Below are positions 6,937 through 15,069 of a DNA stretch of 19,818 nt, in pieces. This DNA is from Sphingobacteriia bacterium (GTDB lineage: Bacteria; Bacteroidota; Bacteroidia; Chitinophagales; Chitinophagaceae). The notes under the pieces were generated by a model. It searched no databases and was not told the DNA's origin. It worked only from the letters and a program-made list of their open reading frames with translations. Location of the stretch: contig REAV01000077.1 of the NCBI GenBank assembly GCA_004294465.1, positions 1-19,818 on the forward strand, given 5' to 3'. How positions within the stretch are numbered: position 1 is the stretch's first letter; every line of letters starts with the position of its first letter. The translations under genes and the position numbers were made by a program.

Positions 6937-7764
6937 ATGAATAATCACTTTAGCCTCCCGAGGTATTTTTTACTCCTGAGAAAATTCATAAAAGAAAATA
7001 GCAAAAGTTATATACTAATTTTAATTGCGGGAATTGGTATTATATTTCTTGTATATGGTTTAATGATAGTATCTAATTTTCACAGCCCTTTCCCTGATGG
7101 TAGTAGAAAATTAGTTTTTACTGCAGGGCTCTTATTTGGAGGAACCTTATTCTCTGCAAGCTTCTATGGCTTTTTTAGTGCTCAGGCCAAAGGCATTCAA
7201 TACTTACTGCTACCAGCTACGAATGGAGAAAAACTTTTAATAGGTTTTTTGTTTACGCAAATAGTTTATATCGGTATTTATTTACTTGGCTTTATGGGAA
7301 TCGATTTACTTCTTTGCAATATTTACAACAAGTTTATAGCAATACCAGAATGGGTTTCTGAGTGGCAATTACATTATTATAAAGCCCAGTATATTTACGC
7401 TTCCGATACCTTATTACTAAAGGAAATGATTGTATTATATTTTATCCTTACTAGTATTGCGCATTTTGGATCACTCTGTTTCACCAAAAATGCTTTTGTA
7501 AAAACATCGATTGTTTTTATTATTTTGTTAGCTGGGGTAATCTATCTTAACAACAAAATGTTAGTAATGATCATTCCTGAAGAAATAATGCCTCACGGTA
7601 AATATTTTCAGGATTCATTTAGAATAGGGCCTACAAAAACGCCAACTGGAATTATTGCATTACCGGAGCGTTGGCAAGCAATAGTAACCTGGGTTATCCC
7701 TACTTTTTTATTTATCAACTTTTGGACAGCCAGTTATTTTAAACTGAAAGAAAAACAAGTATAA
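6937..7764 (+). CDS. ABC-2-like permease, membrane partner of the upstream ATPase
   Basis: A 275-residue integral membrane protein with six hydrophobic segments, approximately at residues 24-46, 64-84, 100-124, 163-182, 187-206 and 245-265. It has no catalytic motif. The position 2 bases after an ABC ATPase gene and just before a YtrA-type regulator identifies it as the transmembrane subunit of a YtrBC-like exporter. The long loop between helices 3 and 4 and that after helix 5 (PEEIMPHGKYFQDSF region) probably face the periplasm. The sequence does not show strong family motifs, so the assignment rests largely on topology and context. Confidence 0.8.
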   Translation: MNNHFSLPRYFLLLRKFIKENSKSYILILIAGIGIIFLVYGLMIVSNFHSPFPDGSRKLVFTAGLLFGGTLFSASFYGFFSAQAKGIQYLLLPATNGEKLLIGFLFTQIVYIGIYLLGFMGIDLLLCNIYNKFIAIPEWVSEWQLHYYKAQYIYASDTLLLKEMIVLYFILTSIAHFGSLCFTKNAFVKTSIVFIILLAGVIYLNNKMLVMIIPEEIMPHGKYFQDSFRIGPTKTPTGIIALPERWQAIVTWVIPTFLFINFWTASYFKLKEKQV

Positions 7765-7779
7765 TTTTAATAATAGTTC

Positions 7780-8160
7780 ATGAATTTTAGTTCGAACAAA
7801 GCCATTTATATTCAAATTGCTGATTTGATTTGCGAGAAAATTCTTTTGCGAGAATTTAAGCAAGACGAGCGCATACCCTCGGTTAGAGAATTGGCGATTG
7901 ATTTAGAAGTGAACCCCAATACAGTTATGCGTACTTATGAATACCTGCAAAGCTTAGATATAATTACTAATAAAAGAGGAGTTGGTTTTTATGTTAGCAA
8001 TGAGGGTGTTAAAAAAGCTACTGATTATAGAAAAGCGGAATTTATGGAACAAGAACTACCTGGATTATTAAAAACAATGGCTTTATTAAAAATTGAACTA
8101 AGCGAATTAAACGCACTATTTCAAACTTACCATCAAAATACTAAAAAGAGTAACCCATGA
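7780..8160 (+). CDS. GntR-family regulator, YtrA subfamily
   Basis: A 126-residue DNA-binding protein. Residues about 8-74 form a GntR winged helix: YIQIADLICEKILL, then PSVRELAIDLEVNPNTVMRT (33-52) as the helix-turn-helix, then a wing around NKRGVGFYV. The C-terminal region is a short helical stretch (about 75-120) rather than a large effector domain, as in the YtrA subfamily, where these helices mediate dimerisation. It is the third gene of the ABC operon and its TGA overlaps the next ATG (ATGA). Autorepression through the palindrome at 6070-6093 is the expected circuit. The signal that releases it is not evident. Confidence 0.92.
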   Translation: MNFSSNKAIYIQIADLICEKILLREFKQDERIPSVRELAIDLEVNPNTVMRTYEYLQSLDIITNKRGVGFYVSNEGVKKATDYRKAEFMEQELPGLLKTMALLKIELSELNALFQTYHQNTKKSNP

Positions 8161-8843
8161 AAAAAAGCTCCATCGCCCTATTAATAGCCATCACTGGTTT
8201 ATTTCTCTGTTTTACGGTAGTGAATCTGAAACTAAAATCTGAGTATAGTAAAGGACATATTCAATCGCCAATGAAAACAAATATACTATCTGAGTTTCAC
8301 CATATAAAAGAGTTAAATGCATTATCCAGTAAAGTGAATGATTACCAACGAAACATTTTAATTTACCAGCAAAAAGACTCCAATGCATTGGTACATGATT
8401 ATTATACACCTGCAGGAGTAAATTATTTTGTACAAAATGACACCCTTTTTATAGAACACGACTCAACTTATGTACAAAATGGATATGATATTAAAATTTA
8501 TTGTAAAAATCTAGAATCTCTAAATGCAAGTAGATCGTTTATTACACTAGTCAATTATTCATCAGATAGTATTTCACTTACTTCTAGTGTTAATGCAAGT
8601 ATAAATTGCGTTCATATACAAAGCAATTATATAAGCATGAATATAAGTGATGAATCCTCCATAGCTATAAGCGCCATCGATACCATTAACAAAGCTGATA
8701 TTTATATTCAAAACAACGGATATTTAAATGCCTCGAATATTTACTTCAAAGAAAAAAAATTAACCATTAAAAACAATGGTTCTGTTAGAGCATCAGGGCA
8801 ATCACTGAAGAATTTTGGAATAATTACTGATATCAAAAACTAA
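8157..8843 (+). CDS. membrane-anchored beta-rich protein, resembling GIN/DUF2807 head domain proteins
   Basis: A 228-residue protein with one N-terminal hydrophobic anchor (residues 6-23) and a periplasmic remainder. There is no lipobox, so it is probably an uncleaved anchor or signal peptide. From about residue 50 it is built of short alternating strands separated by Asn/Asp/Ser/Gly turns (for example [36 protein letters not shown]), the look of a repetitive right-handed beta-helix such as the putative auto-transporter adhesin head GIN domain (DUF2807). Family membership is inferred from this pattern, not from a firm motif. It is translationally coupled to the GntR gene (ATGA overlap), so it belongs to the same stress or envelope module. 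Its stop overlaps the convergent dehydrogenase stop. Confidence 0.65.
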   Translation: MKKSSIALLIAITGLFLCFTVVNLKLKSEYSKGHIQSPMKTNILSEFHHIKELNALSSKVNDYQRNILIYQQKDSNALVHDYYTPAGVNYFVQNDTLFIEHDSTYVQNGYDIKIYCKNLESLNASRSFITLVNYSSDSISLTSSVNASINCVHIQSNYISMNISDESSIAISAIDTINKADIYIQNNGYLNASNIYFKEKKLTIKNNGSVRASGQSLKNFGIITDIKN

Positions 8844-9766
8844 AATCCTAATTTTTGCAAAATCACTACAGCCATTCTCTCTAAAGCTTCTTCACTATAG
8901 CCAGCAATATGGGGGGTTATTAGTACTTGAGACAAATTCATTAAGCTTAATAATTGCTTTTTTTCATCGGAGTTTAACTGGCCAATTTTTTCATTCTCTA
9001 AAACATCTAGCCCAGCTCCTTTAATCTGATCATTTTTTAAAGCAGCAATTAATGCCTGGGTGTCCATCGTTTTACCTCTTGAGGTATTGATGAAATAAGG
9101 TTTTTGCATCAGCTGATTAAAAAAATCAGCATTGGCAAAATGATAGGTTTCTTCTGTTAAAGGCAAATGCAAACTTACCACATTTGCCAATTGGGCAATT
9201 TGCTCCAGACTAGCTTCTCGAATATTACCATTAGCAAATCCTGTTTTATATTTATCGTAGGCCAAAACAATTACATCAAAAGAACTTAAGAGTTTTGCAA
9301 AAGCAGCGCCAGTATTTCCAAAACCAATAATTCCCACTGTTTTTCCCGATAATTCTTCTCCTCTATTCTCATCTCTTAACCAAATACCTGATTTTACCTG
9401 ACTATAACTTAGATGAATTCGATTCATTAAATTCAACAATAAGCCCAATGCATGCTCCCCCACTGCATTTCGATTTCCTTCGGGGCTACTCTCACATTGT
9501 ATTCCTTTTGATTGAGCATAGTCAACATCAATCAATTCCATTCCACTACCCAATCTGCCAATCCATTTTAATGATGTTGCTTTATCAATTAATACCTTGT
9601 CTATTGGAATGCTGGTTGTAACAATTAATCCAACTACTTCATCTAACATTCCTAAAAGTGATTCATAACTGATACCAGGCTCAGAGTACACGGCATATCC
9701 TCTCTCTTCTAATGTTTGTTGAAGAATTGGATGTGCTTTTGCTGTAATGATTATTTTTTCCTTCAT
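8840..9766 (-). CDS. D-isomer-specific 2-hydroxyacid dehydrogenase (NAD-dependent)
   Basis: A 308-residue member of the D-2-hydroxyacid dehydrogenase family (SerA-like without an ACT domain). The NAD-binding Rossmann motif is GIIGFGNTG (GxGxxG at 148-153) with an acidic residue D171 at the end of strand two, favouring NAD over NADP. The catalytic set is R230 (NTSRG), E257 (LDVLE) and H286 (TPHIAG). The substrate-side conserved block [11 protein letters not shown] (71-81) is also present. Short length and lack of a regulatory domain fit either phosphoglycerate dehydrogenase or another 2-ketoacid reductase; I cannot decide from sequence. It is the second gene after rsmA, separated by a 75-base gap that contains a heptanucleotide repeat. 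Confidence 0.9.
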   Translation of the reverse strand: MKEKIIITAKAHPILQQTLEERGYAVYSEPGISYESLLGMLDEVVGLIVTTSIPIDKVLIDKATSLKWIGRLGSGMELIDVDYAQSKGIQCESSPEGNRNAVGEHALGLLLNLMNRIHLSYSQVKSGIWLRDENRGEELSGKTVGIIGFGNTGAAFAKLLSSFDVIVLAYDKYKTGFANGNIREASLEQIAQLANVVSLHLPLTEETYHFANADFFNQLMQKPYFINTSRGKTMDTQALIAALKNDQIKGAGLDVLENEKIGQLNSDEKKQLLSLMNLSQVLITPHIAGYSEEALERMAVVILQKLGF

Positions 9767-9787
9767 GATTTTATCTCAACGCTAAAT

Positions 9788-9843
9788 ATCTTATATCTCT
9801 AATCTCTTATCTCATAATTCATATCTCTTAATTCATAATTCTC
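9788..9843. repeat. imperfect 7-bp tandem repeat (about 8 units)
   Basis: Read on the minus strand from 9843 to 9788, the sequence divides into eight consecutive heptamers close to ATGAGAT/AAGAGAT/ATGAATT, with the last unit ATAAGAT. There is no C on that strand. The array starts at the last bases of rsmA, overlapping its stop codon, and runs towards the dehydrogenase start at 9766. Period and phase are directly visible, with one to three differences between neighbouring units. Confidence 0.7.
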
Positions 9844-10600
9844 ATGAGCCCATTCTAAAAGTCAATGCTGCAAAATCTTCTACAGTCAATTGTTCCGCAC
9901 GTTTAGTAAATATTTCTTCTTGTAAAGTAGTTGCGTCAAAAAAAGGTTTTAATGGATTACGAACCATTTTCCTTCTTTGGTTAAATGCAGCTTTTACCAA
10001 TGTAAAGAAAGCCCTTTCTGATTTCATCGCTACAAAATGTTCCTTTCGTTTTAATTTAATGACACCACTATTTACTTTTGGTGGAGGATTAAAACTACTA
10101 GGTGGTACATCAAATAAATACTCAACATCATAAAAGGCTTGTACCAAAACACTCAGAATTCCATATACTTTAGTATGAGGTTTTGAAACAATTCTTTCAG
10201 CCACTTCTTTTTGAAACATACCAATCATTACAGGCACTTGGTTTTTCCATTCCAATATTTTAAACACAATTTGTGTGGATATATTATACGGAAAATTACC
10301 CACTACAGTAAATGCCTCTTCAAAAGGTATGTCGACCTCTAAGAAATCAGCTTCAATGATGGAATTGTTTAATGAAGGATAGGTGAGTTTTAAAAAGTCC
10401 ACTTTTTCCCTATCTAATTCAACTGCTTTAAATTGGATATTCTGTAATGGCAAAAGAAATTTAGTTAATGCTCCAGCTCCAGGACCTACTTCCAATAATT
10501 GGGTAAATGGTTCTTCTTGTAAAGAAGCCAGTATTTTTACACAAACTGATTCGTCTACAAGGAAATGCTGACCCAGCGATTTTTTGAGCGTATATTGCAT
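9842..10600 (-). CDS. rsmA: 16S rRNA dimethyladenosine transferase RsmA (KsgA)
   Basis: A 252-residue SAM-dependent methyltransferase that dimethylates two adjacent adenines (A1518/A1519 in E. coli numbering) in helix 45 of 16S rRNA during small-subunit maturation. The start KKSLGQHFLVD (residues 6-16) is the family signature, motif I is LEVGPGAG (36-43), the acidic residue for SAM ribose is E61 in AVELD, and the catalytic motif IV is NFPY (102-105). The basic SFNPPPKVNSGVIKL and FNQRRKMVRN segments near the C-terminus are rRNA-binding features. Length is typical. It is divergent from pdxA across 40 bases. A TAnnTTTG element (10606-10613) sits only 6 bases before the ATG, hinting at a very short leader. 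Confidence 0.96.
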   Translation of the reverse strand: MQYTLKKSLGQHFLVDESVCVKILASLQEEPFTQLLEVGPGAGALTKFLLPLQNIQFKAVELDREKVDFLKLTYPSLNNSIIEADFLEVDIPFEEAFTVVGNFPYNISTQIVFKILEWKNQVPVMIGMFQKEVAERIVSKPHTKVYGILSVLVQAFYDVEYLFDVPPSSFNPPPKVNSGVIKLKRKEHFVAMKSERAFFTLVKAAFNQRRKMVRNPLKPFFDATTLQEEIFTKRAEQLTVEDFAALTFRMGS

Positions 10601-10605
10601 GACTA

Positions 10606-10613
10606 CAAAAGTA
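10606..10613 (-). promoter_or_regulatory. candidate -7 element (TACTTTTG) of rsmA
   Basis: On the minus strand TACTTTTG matches TAnnTTTG exactly, five bases before the rsmA ATG. It lies inside a small dyad (ACTAC, AAAA, GTAGT at 10602-10615). No clear -33 TTG was found at standard spacing. On the plus strand a weaker set (TTG at 10595-10597, 17 bases, TATTTTAG at 10615-10622) could serve pdxA. Confidence 0.35.
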
Positions 10614-10640
10614 GTATTTTAGCAACCTAAATAGCGGCTC

Positions 10641-11735
10641 ATGAGTAATGAATTACAAAAACCAATAATCGGCTTCAGTTGTGGAGACCTGAATGGCATT
10701 GGATTGGAAATTATTATCAAAACCATATCCGACCAACGTTTACTTGATTTCTGTACCCCTGTTGTATTTGCAAGCAATAAAACGCTCAACTTTTATAGAA
10801 AAAGCTTGCCAGATGCCAATTTTAATTATACCAGCATCAAAGAGTTCAATAAAATCAACCCTAAACAGGTCAATATTTTCAATGTATGGGAAGAAGAAGT
10901 GGCTATTACACCTGGCCAATTAAATGAAACAGGAGGCAATTATGCATTGTTGTCTTTACAAGAAGCAGTAAAAGCTTTAAAGGAGGGTAAAATACATGGT
11001 TTAGTTACAGCCCCTATTCATAAAAAAAACATCCAATCGGAGCAATTTAATTTTAGTGGGCATACCCCATATTTAAAATCAATTTTCGGTGTATCGGATG
11101 TAGTAATGTTATTGGTTGCAGAAAACATGAGAGTTGGATTGGTTACCGAACATGTAACTATTGAAGAAGTAACCAAACATATTACCAGAGAAAATATTTT
11201 AAGTAAATTAAAAATCATCCATGCTAGTTTACAAAAAGATTTTGGGATTGATAAACCAAAAATTGCGGTACTTGGATTAAACCCACATGCAGGTGATGAA
11301 GGCCTGATTGGAAAACAAGAAGAAGAGATCATTAAACCTGCCATCAAAGAAGCAAGGCATCAAATGTTGGCATTTGGACCGTTTAGTGCCGATGCATTTT
11401 TTGCAAGAGGCCAACATGAAAAATTTGATGCTGTTTTGGCTATGTACCACGATCAAGGTTTAATTCCATTTAAATCATTGGCATATGGTGAAGGTGTTAA
11501 TTACACAGCTGGTTTGCCAGCAGTGAGAACCAGTCCCGATCATGGTACAGCATTTGATATTGCAGGGAAAGGCAAAGCCGACCATAGTTCTTTTTTAGCC
11601 GCAACTTTTGAATGTTTAGAGATCATCAACAAAAGATTTGGCTATGCAGATATGCGCAAAAATCCATTGCGAAAAATGAGTGCAAGATTTTTTGCAAACG
11701 CAGTTGATGAACGTATTGAAGAAAACGAAGGATAA
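10641..11735 (+). CDS. pdxA: 4-hydroxythreonine-4-phosphate dehydrogenase PdxA
   Basis: A 364-residue PdxA that oxidises 4-phosphohydroxy-L-threonine in the DXP-dependent pyridoxal-5'-phosphate pathway (EC 1.1.1.262). The N-terminal GDLNGIGLEI stands where GEPAGIGPE occurs in most members. The divalent-metal histidines are seen as H171 (TEHVTIEE), H216 (LNPHAGD) and H270 (MYHDQGLIPFK). Other conserved blocks are TAPIHKKNI (123-131), SGHTPYL (139-145) and RTSPDHGTAFDIAGKGKAD near the C-terminus. It is somewhat longer than the ~330-residue E. coli enzyme, mainly in a 50-100 residue region and the C-terminus. The epimerase-like gene starts 5 bases after the stop, indicating one transcript. pdxJ is not in the window. 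Confidence 0.95.
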   Translation: MSNELQKPIIGFSCGDLNGIGLEIIIKTISDQRLLDFCTPVVFASNKTLNFYRKSLPDANFNYTSIKEFNKINPKQVNIFNVWEEEVAITPGQLNETGGNYALLSLQEAVKALKEGKIHGLVTAPIHKKNIQSEQFNFSGHTPYLKSIFGVSDVVMLLVAENMRVGLVTEHVTIEEVTKHITRENILSKLKIIHASLQKDFGIDKPKIAVLGLNPHAGDEGLIGKQEEEIIKPAIKEARHQMLAFGPFSADAFFARGQHEKFDAVLAMYHDQGLIPFKSLAYGEGVNYTAGLPAVRTSPDHGTAFDIAGKGKADHSSFLAATFECLEIINKRFGYADMRKNPLRKMSARFFANAVDERIEENEG

Positions 11736-11740
11736 TTTTT

Positions 11741-12610
11741 ATGATTCAAATTGAGAACAACCATGTCAGTATTTCAGTTAACCAAATGGGTGCTGAATTA
11801 CAAAGTATTTTTTGTAAAGACAATCAGTTAGAGTATTTATGGAATGGCGACCCTGCATTTTGGGGTAAGAAAAGTCCAGTTCTTTTTCCTATTGTTGGAG
11901 GTTTAAAAAACAATACTTACAAACATAAGGGATCGAACTACCAATTAAGCAGACATGGATTTGCAAGAGAAATGGAATTTACACTTTCTGCTAAAAGTAA
12001 AGACAGCATTAGTTTTACGCTGAATGCAAATAAGCAAACTTTAGAACAATATCCTTTCCTGTTTCGCTTTGTAATTACTTATTCATTACATAAAAATGTA
12101 TTAAGCTGCAATTACCAGGTTACCAATATAGATATTAAGCCAATGTTCTTTTCTGTTGGCGCCCATCCTGCATTTAAAGTACCATTGGTTGATGGAAATG
12201 CCTTCGAAGATTATCATTTGTTGTTTGAATCAACAGAAACAGCTAATCAATGGCCATTATCACCCGAAGGGCTTATTCAAACAACTCCGATTCCATTTTT
12301 TAATAATACCAATCGAATTGAACTAGTAAAAGATCTTTTTTATGGAGATGCTTTGGTATTCAAACAATTGAAATCAAATAATATTTCATTATTGAATGCA
12401 AAAAATAAACACGGCTTCAAATTTGAATACGATCAATTTCCTTTCATGGGAATTTGGAGTGCAAAGAATGCCGACTTTGTTTGTATTGAACCTTGGTGCG
12501 GAATTGCCGATAGTGTTGATGCTACTGGCGAATTGAATCAAAAAGAAGGAATGAATGTATTAACTCCAGGTGAGTTAATGAGCCGCACCTGGAGTGTTGA
12601 ATTATTCTAA
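11741..12610 (+). CDS. aldose 1-epimerase family protein (LacX-like)
   Basis: A 289-residue galactose-mutarotase-like beta-sandwich protein without a signal peptide. The opening MIQIENNHVSISVNQMGAEL, the block WGKKSPVLFPIVGGLKNN (about residues 41-58), LSRHGFARE (about 68-76) and SVGAHPAFKVP (about 139-149) are the LacX/YeaD-type landmarks; the two histidines in HGFARE and AHPAF correspond to the substrate-binding or catalytic histidines of the fold. A glutamate near the C-terminus in FVCIEPWCG fits the catalytic base position. These proteins interconvert alpha and beta anomers of free or phosphorylated hexoses; the actual sugar is not known. It is the downstream partner of pdxA, an association that looks positional rather than metabolic. 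Confidence 0.88.
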   Translation: MIQIENNHVSISVNQMGAELQSIFCKDNQLEYLWNGDPAFWGKKSPVLFPIVGGLKNNTYKHKGSNYQLSRHGFAREMEFTLSAKSKDSISFTLNANKQTLEQYPFLFRFVITYSLHKNVLSCNYQVTNIDIKPMFFSVGAHPAFKVPLVDGNAFEDYHLLFESTETANQWPLSPEGLIQTTPIPFFNNTNRIELVKDLFYGDALVFKQLKSNNISLLNAKNKHGFKFEYDQFPFMGIWSAKNADFVCIEPWCGIADSVDATGELNQKEGMNVLTPGELMSRTWSVELF

Positions 12611-12613
12611 AGA

Positions 12614-13420
12614 TTATTTTGAAATAACCACGCTTGTTGGAACAGGTCCGGAAATATTGTGGGCTATAAATGCATGATGCAATGCTTCTTGAACTTCTGC
12701 GGCTACATCTCCAAAATGATCGGGTGTAGTAAAAGGTTTAATAGCCAATGTTACACTTCCACCAATTTTTGAAACGAATACAGCTGGCGCAGGTGATTTT
12801 AATACTTTTTCATTTTCCAATAGTACATTCATTACTACTTGTTTTGTCTTGGCAATATCTTGATCATTAGCAACAGTAACACTCAGATCGAGTCCTATGC
12901 TCCCATGTTTACTGTGGTTAATGATGGTATTATTACTTACTGCCCCATTGGCCAAAATAATTGTTTTGTTATCTCCAGTAAGAAGAATGGTATTGAAAAT
13001 TTGAATCTCCAGAACCACCCCTTTTTGTCCACCAGATTCAATCAAGTCCCCGGTTTTAAAAGGCTTGAACATTAATATTAATACACCTCCAGCAAAATTG
13101 GCAAGAGATCCTTGTAATGCCAATCCAACCGCTAATCCTAATGCACCAATAATGGCTACAAACGATGTAGTTTGAATACCGAGCATACCGGCTACGGTAA
13201 TTAGTAACAATACTTTAAGGCCAACTGAAAACATACTAGAAAAGAAAGTTTGCAAGGAAGCATCTACCTTTCTTTGTGTCATTGTTTTCGAAATCACTCT
13301 TGCAGACCAATTGATAATGGTCAACCCTACAATAAAAACCAGTAAAGCAGAGACGATTTTAGGGCCAAATGTAATCAGCCAAGTTTGAACTTGTTGAGAG
13401 AGCGTAGTTACTTTATCCAT
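12614..13420 (-). CDS. small-conductance mechanosensitive channel, MscS family
   Basis: A 268-residue inner-membrane channel that opens under membrane tension to release solutes during hypo-osmotic shock. Three transmembrane helices lie near residues 20-40, 64-82 and 87-112. The pore helix motif GLAVGLALQGSLANFAGG (95-112) is almost that of E. coli MscS and is followed by the FKPFKTGDLIE linker into the beta domain and an alpha/beta C-terminal vestibule. Length is normal for the minimal MscS type. I chose the ATG at 13418-13420; an upstream start at 13477 would add 19 residues (MTEIGFSK...) that do not look like family sequence. It is the last gene of the minus-strand group and its stop is only 3 bases from that of the convergent epimerase gene. 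Confidence 0.93.
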   Translation of the reverse strand: MDKVTTLSQQVQTWLITFGPKIVSALLVFIVGLTIINWSARVISKTMTQRKVDASLQTFFSSMFSVGLKVLLLITVAGMLGIQTTSFVAIIGALGLAVGLALQGSLANFAGGVLILMFKPFKTGDLIESGGQKGVVLEIQIFNTILLTGDNKTIILANGAVSNNTIINHSKHGSIGLDLSVTVANDQDIAKTKQVVMNVLLENEKVLKSPAPAVFVSKIGGSVTLAIKPFTTPDHFGDVAAEVQEALHHAFIAHNISGPVPTSVVISK

Positions 13421-13488
13421 ATTAAAAAATTTGGATTGAAAATAACATGAAATCTTGGAAAAACCAATTTCAGTCAAAAATCAGCAAA

Positions 13489-14184
13489 TCATTTAAAAAC
13501 AGAATCAGCTATCCCTTTATTGATCTCATAGGCAGAATAACTGATCTCAACTCTTCCCTTTTTACCTTTCAACTTGTCTTTGGTTGCCTGATCAACATCT
13601 TCAAATTCAAGGGTGATCCCTTTAGGTAACTTATAATCTTTTGCATTAAAACTAAAAAGCACTTTATCTGGCAATCCATACTCGGCAAATTTTCCGTATC
13701 GCATTTCCATTTCGTAAGTACCATTTTCTCTGGTAGAAGTAATCGACTTCATGATCAATAAATTGGCCTCATCAATATAAAGTGTTGAAAGAATAATATC
13801 ATTATTATCTCCATTGGGTAAGAGCTTGATTATTCTTGTTTTCACTTTTCCAATATCTGCAAACCCAGCATCGATTGCAGTAAAACCTGTAGTAACAATC
13901 ATATTACCTATATTAATGCTCACCCCTCCTTTTGGCAACACAGAGATTCCTCCATTGCGTTGTAATTTAAATTTGTTGGGTTTTTTATAAAAAACTTTAA
14001 CTCCGCCAATAGGTGCTTTGATAAAAGCAATATCCGTTTTCATTTTTCCCTCAGCTGTATAATCATTTACCTGATCTAGTTTGTTTTTAACTTTCATGAC
14101 TAATGTATTCACCTCTTGTGCCGAAACATTAATATTTATAAAAGCAAATAAGAAAACTACAATGAATAATCTAAATAATTTCAT
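13489..14184 (-). CDS. LolA-like periplasmic outer-membrane lipoprotein-sorting family protein
   Basis: A 231-residue protein with a signal peptide (hydrophobic core about 5-16, likely cleavage after VSA at 22). The mature part has an amphipathic helix (VNTLVMKVKNKLDQVNDYTAEG) followed by successive beta-strands (GKMKTDIAF, VKVFYKKPNKFKLQRNG, and paired strands to the C-terminus), the order seen in the LolA/LolB and outer-membrane lipoprotein-sorting superfamily. The KPNKFKLQR stretch corresponds to the typical YxxPxxFR-like region. A lipid or lipoprotein carrier role is inferred from fold only; it may be a paralogue rather than LolA itself. It starts 9 bases after the ABC permease gene, suggesting that it works with, or is co-expressed with, that exporter. 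Confidence 0.7.
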   Translation of the reverse strand: MKLFRLFIVVFLFAFININVSAQEVNTLVMKVKNKLDQVNDYTAEGKMKTDIAFIKAPIGGVKVFYKKPNKFKLQRNGGISVLPKGGVSINIGNMIVTTGFTAIDAGFADIGKVKTRIIKLLPNGDNNDIILSTLYIDEANLLIMKSITSTRENGTYEMEMRYGKFAEYGLPDKVLFSFNAKDYKLPKGITLEFEDVDQATKDKLKGKKGRVEISYSAYEINKGIADSVFK

Positions 14185-14193
14185 GTTGATATT

Positions 14194-15069
14194 TTAACTT
14201 AAGATGTCTTTCTTTCTAAACAATAGAATTGCACCTCCTGCAAACCCTATGATGTGCACCAATAATACTATTGAAGAATGAATGATTTTTTCAGGATATT
14301 GAATACTACCAACAATCGCTTCATTGGCATCATTTACTTTGAAGTCGAAAAACTCTTTCCAGGTAATCATATGGGTTGTGAACAAATACGGTTTGATTAT
14401 ATTGAAAATAGGAATATTCATTGTGCTTAGAATTGTGCAAACAATAATAACACTCATGGTAGCAACAATTGGACCAATGGAATTTTCTGCAAAAAAAGAC
14501 AAGAAAAAACCCAATGAAGCTACAGTAACCATTGCCAATGCAGCAAAACAGAACGCACCAGCATATCTCCAGAATACATCTGATTCTTTTACAATAACTA
14601 CATAACTGCTTTTCATAATAAACAGATCATCAGTTCCAAAAACCAACATACTTACAAATAATCCTAGTATCGCAATCCAAATTAGTAGCATTAAGGTATA
14701 AATTACAGATGCTAAAAATTTAGCCGTAACAATTGCGGTTCGAGATTGAGGTTTGGTAAGCAATAATCGCAAAGTGCCCATATTGGCTTCTCCAGATATC
14801 ATGTCTGCTGCAATTAAAGCAATTAGTAATGGAACATGTATTAGTAAAAGTTGAAGGATCACATAACAAATAAAATAGCCATTCAGAATTTTTCCATCAA
14901 CAGCAAAAGAATTGGCAAAATCTGCCATCACAAACTCAGTATATTCTTTCCCATCTACAAATAAGCCAATTTGTATAACGGCAATCAATGCAGTAATAGC
15001 AGCAAATGCCAAGTATGTTCTTGGTTTGCGAAATATTTTATACAACTCAATTCGTAAATGTACCCACAT
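14194..15069 (-). CDS. ABC-2-type transporter permease
   Basis: A 291-residue integral membrane protein. It begins with the usual cytoplasmic amphipathic stretch (HLRIELYKIFRKPRTYLAF) leading into helix 1, and has about six hydrophobic helices around residues 18-36, 62-84, 110-135, 170-190, 200-220 and 262-282. The block ADMISGEANMGTLRLLLTKPQSR (about 87-109) is the conserved ABC-2 coupling region between helices 2 and 3. The large extracytoplasmic loop (FDFKVNDANEAIV region) precedes the last helix. It overlaps the ATPase gene by 23 bases, a strong indication of a common product. The substrate is unknown; the architecture matches NatAB/bacitracin-type exporters. Confidence 0.88.
   Translation of the reverse strand: MWVHLRIELYKIFRKPRTYLAFAAITALIAVIQIGLFVDGKEYTEFVMADFANSFAVDGKILNGYFICYVILQLLLIHVPLLIALIAADMISGEANMGTLRLLLTKPQSRTAIVTAKFLASVIYTLMLLIWIAILGLFVSMLVFGTDDLFIMKSSYVVIVKESDVFWRYAGAFCFAALAMVTVASLGFFLSFFAENSIGPIVATMSVIIVCTILSTMNIPIFNIIKPYLFTTHMITWKEFFDFKVNDANEAIVGSIQYPEKIIHSSIVLLVHIIGFAGGAILLFRKKDILS

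Noticed and set aside
9788..9843. CRISPR-like array
   Set aside because: The units are 7 bases, degenerate and directly contiguous, without spacers; no cas genes are nearby.
13421..13477. Longer N-terminus for the MscS channel
   Set aside because: The 19 extra residues are unlike the family and the ATG at 13420 precedes the usual amphipathic start before helix 1.
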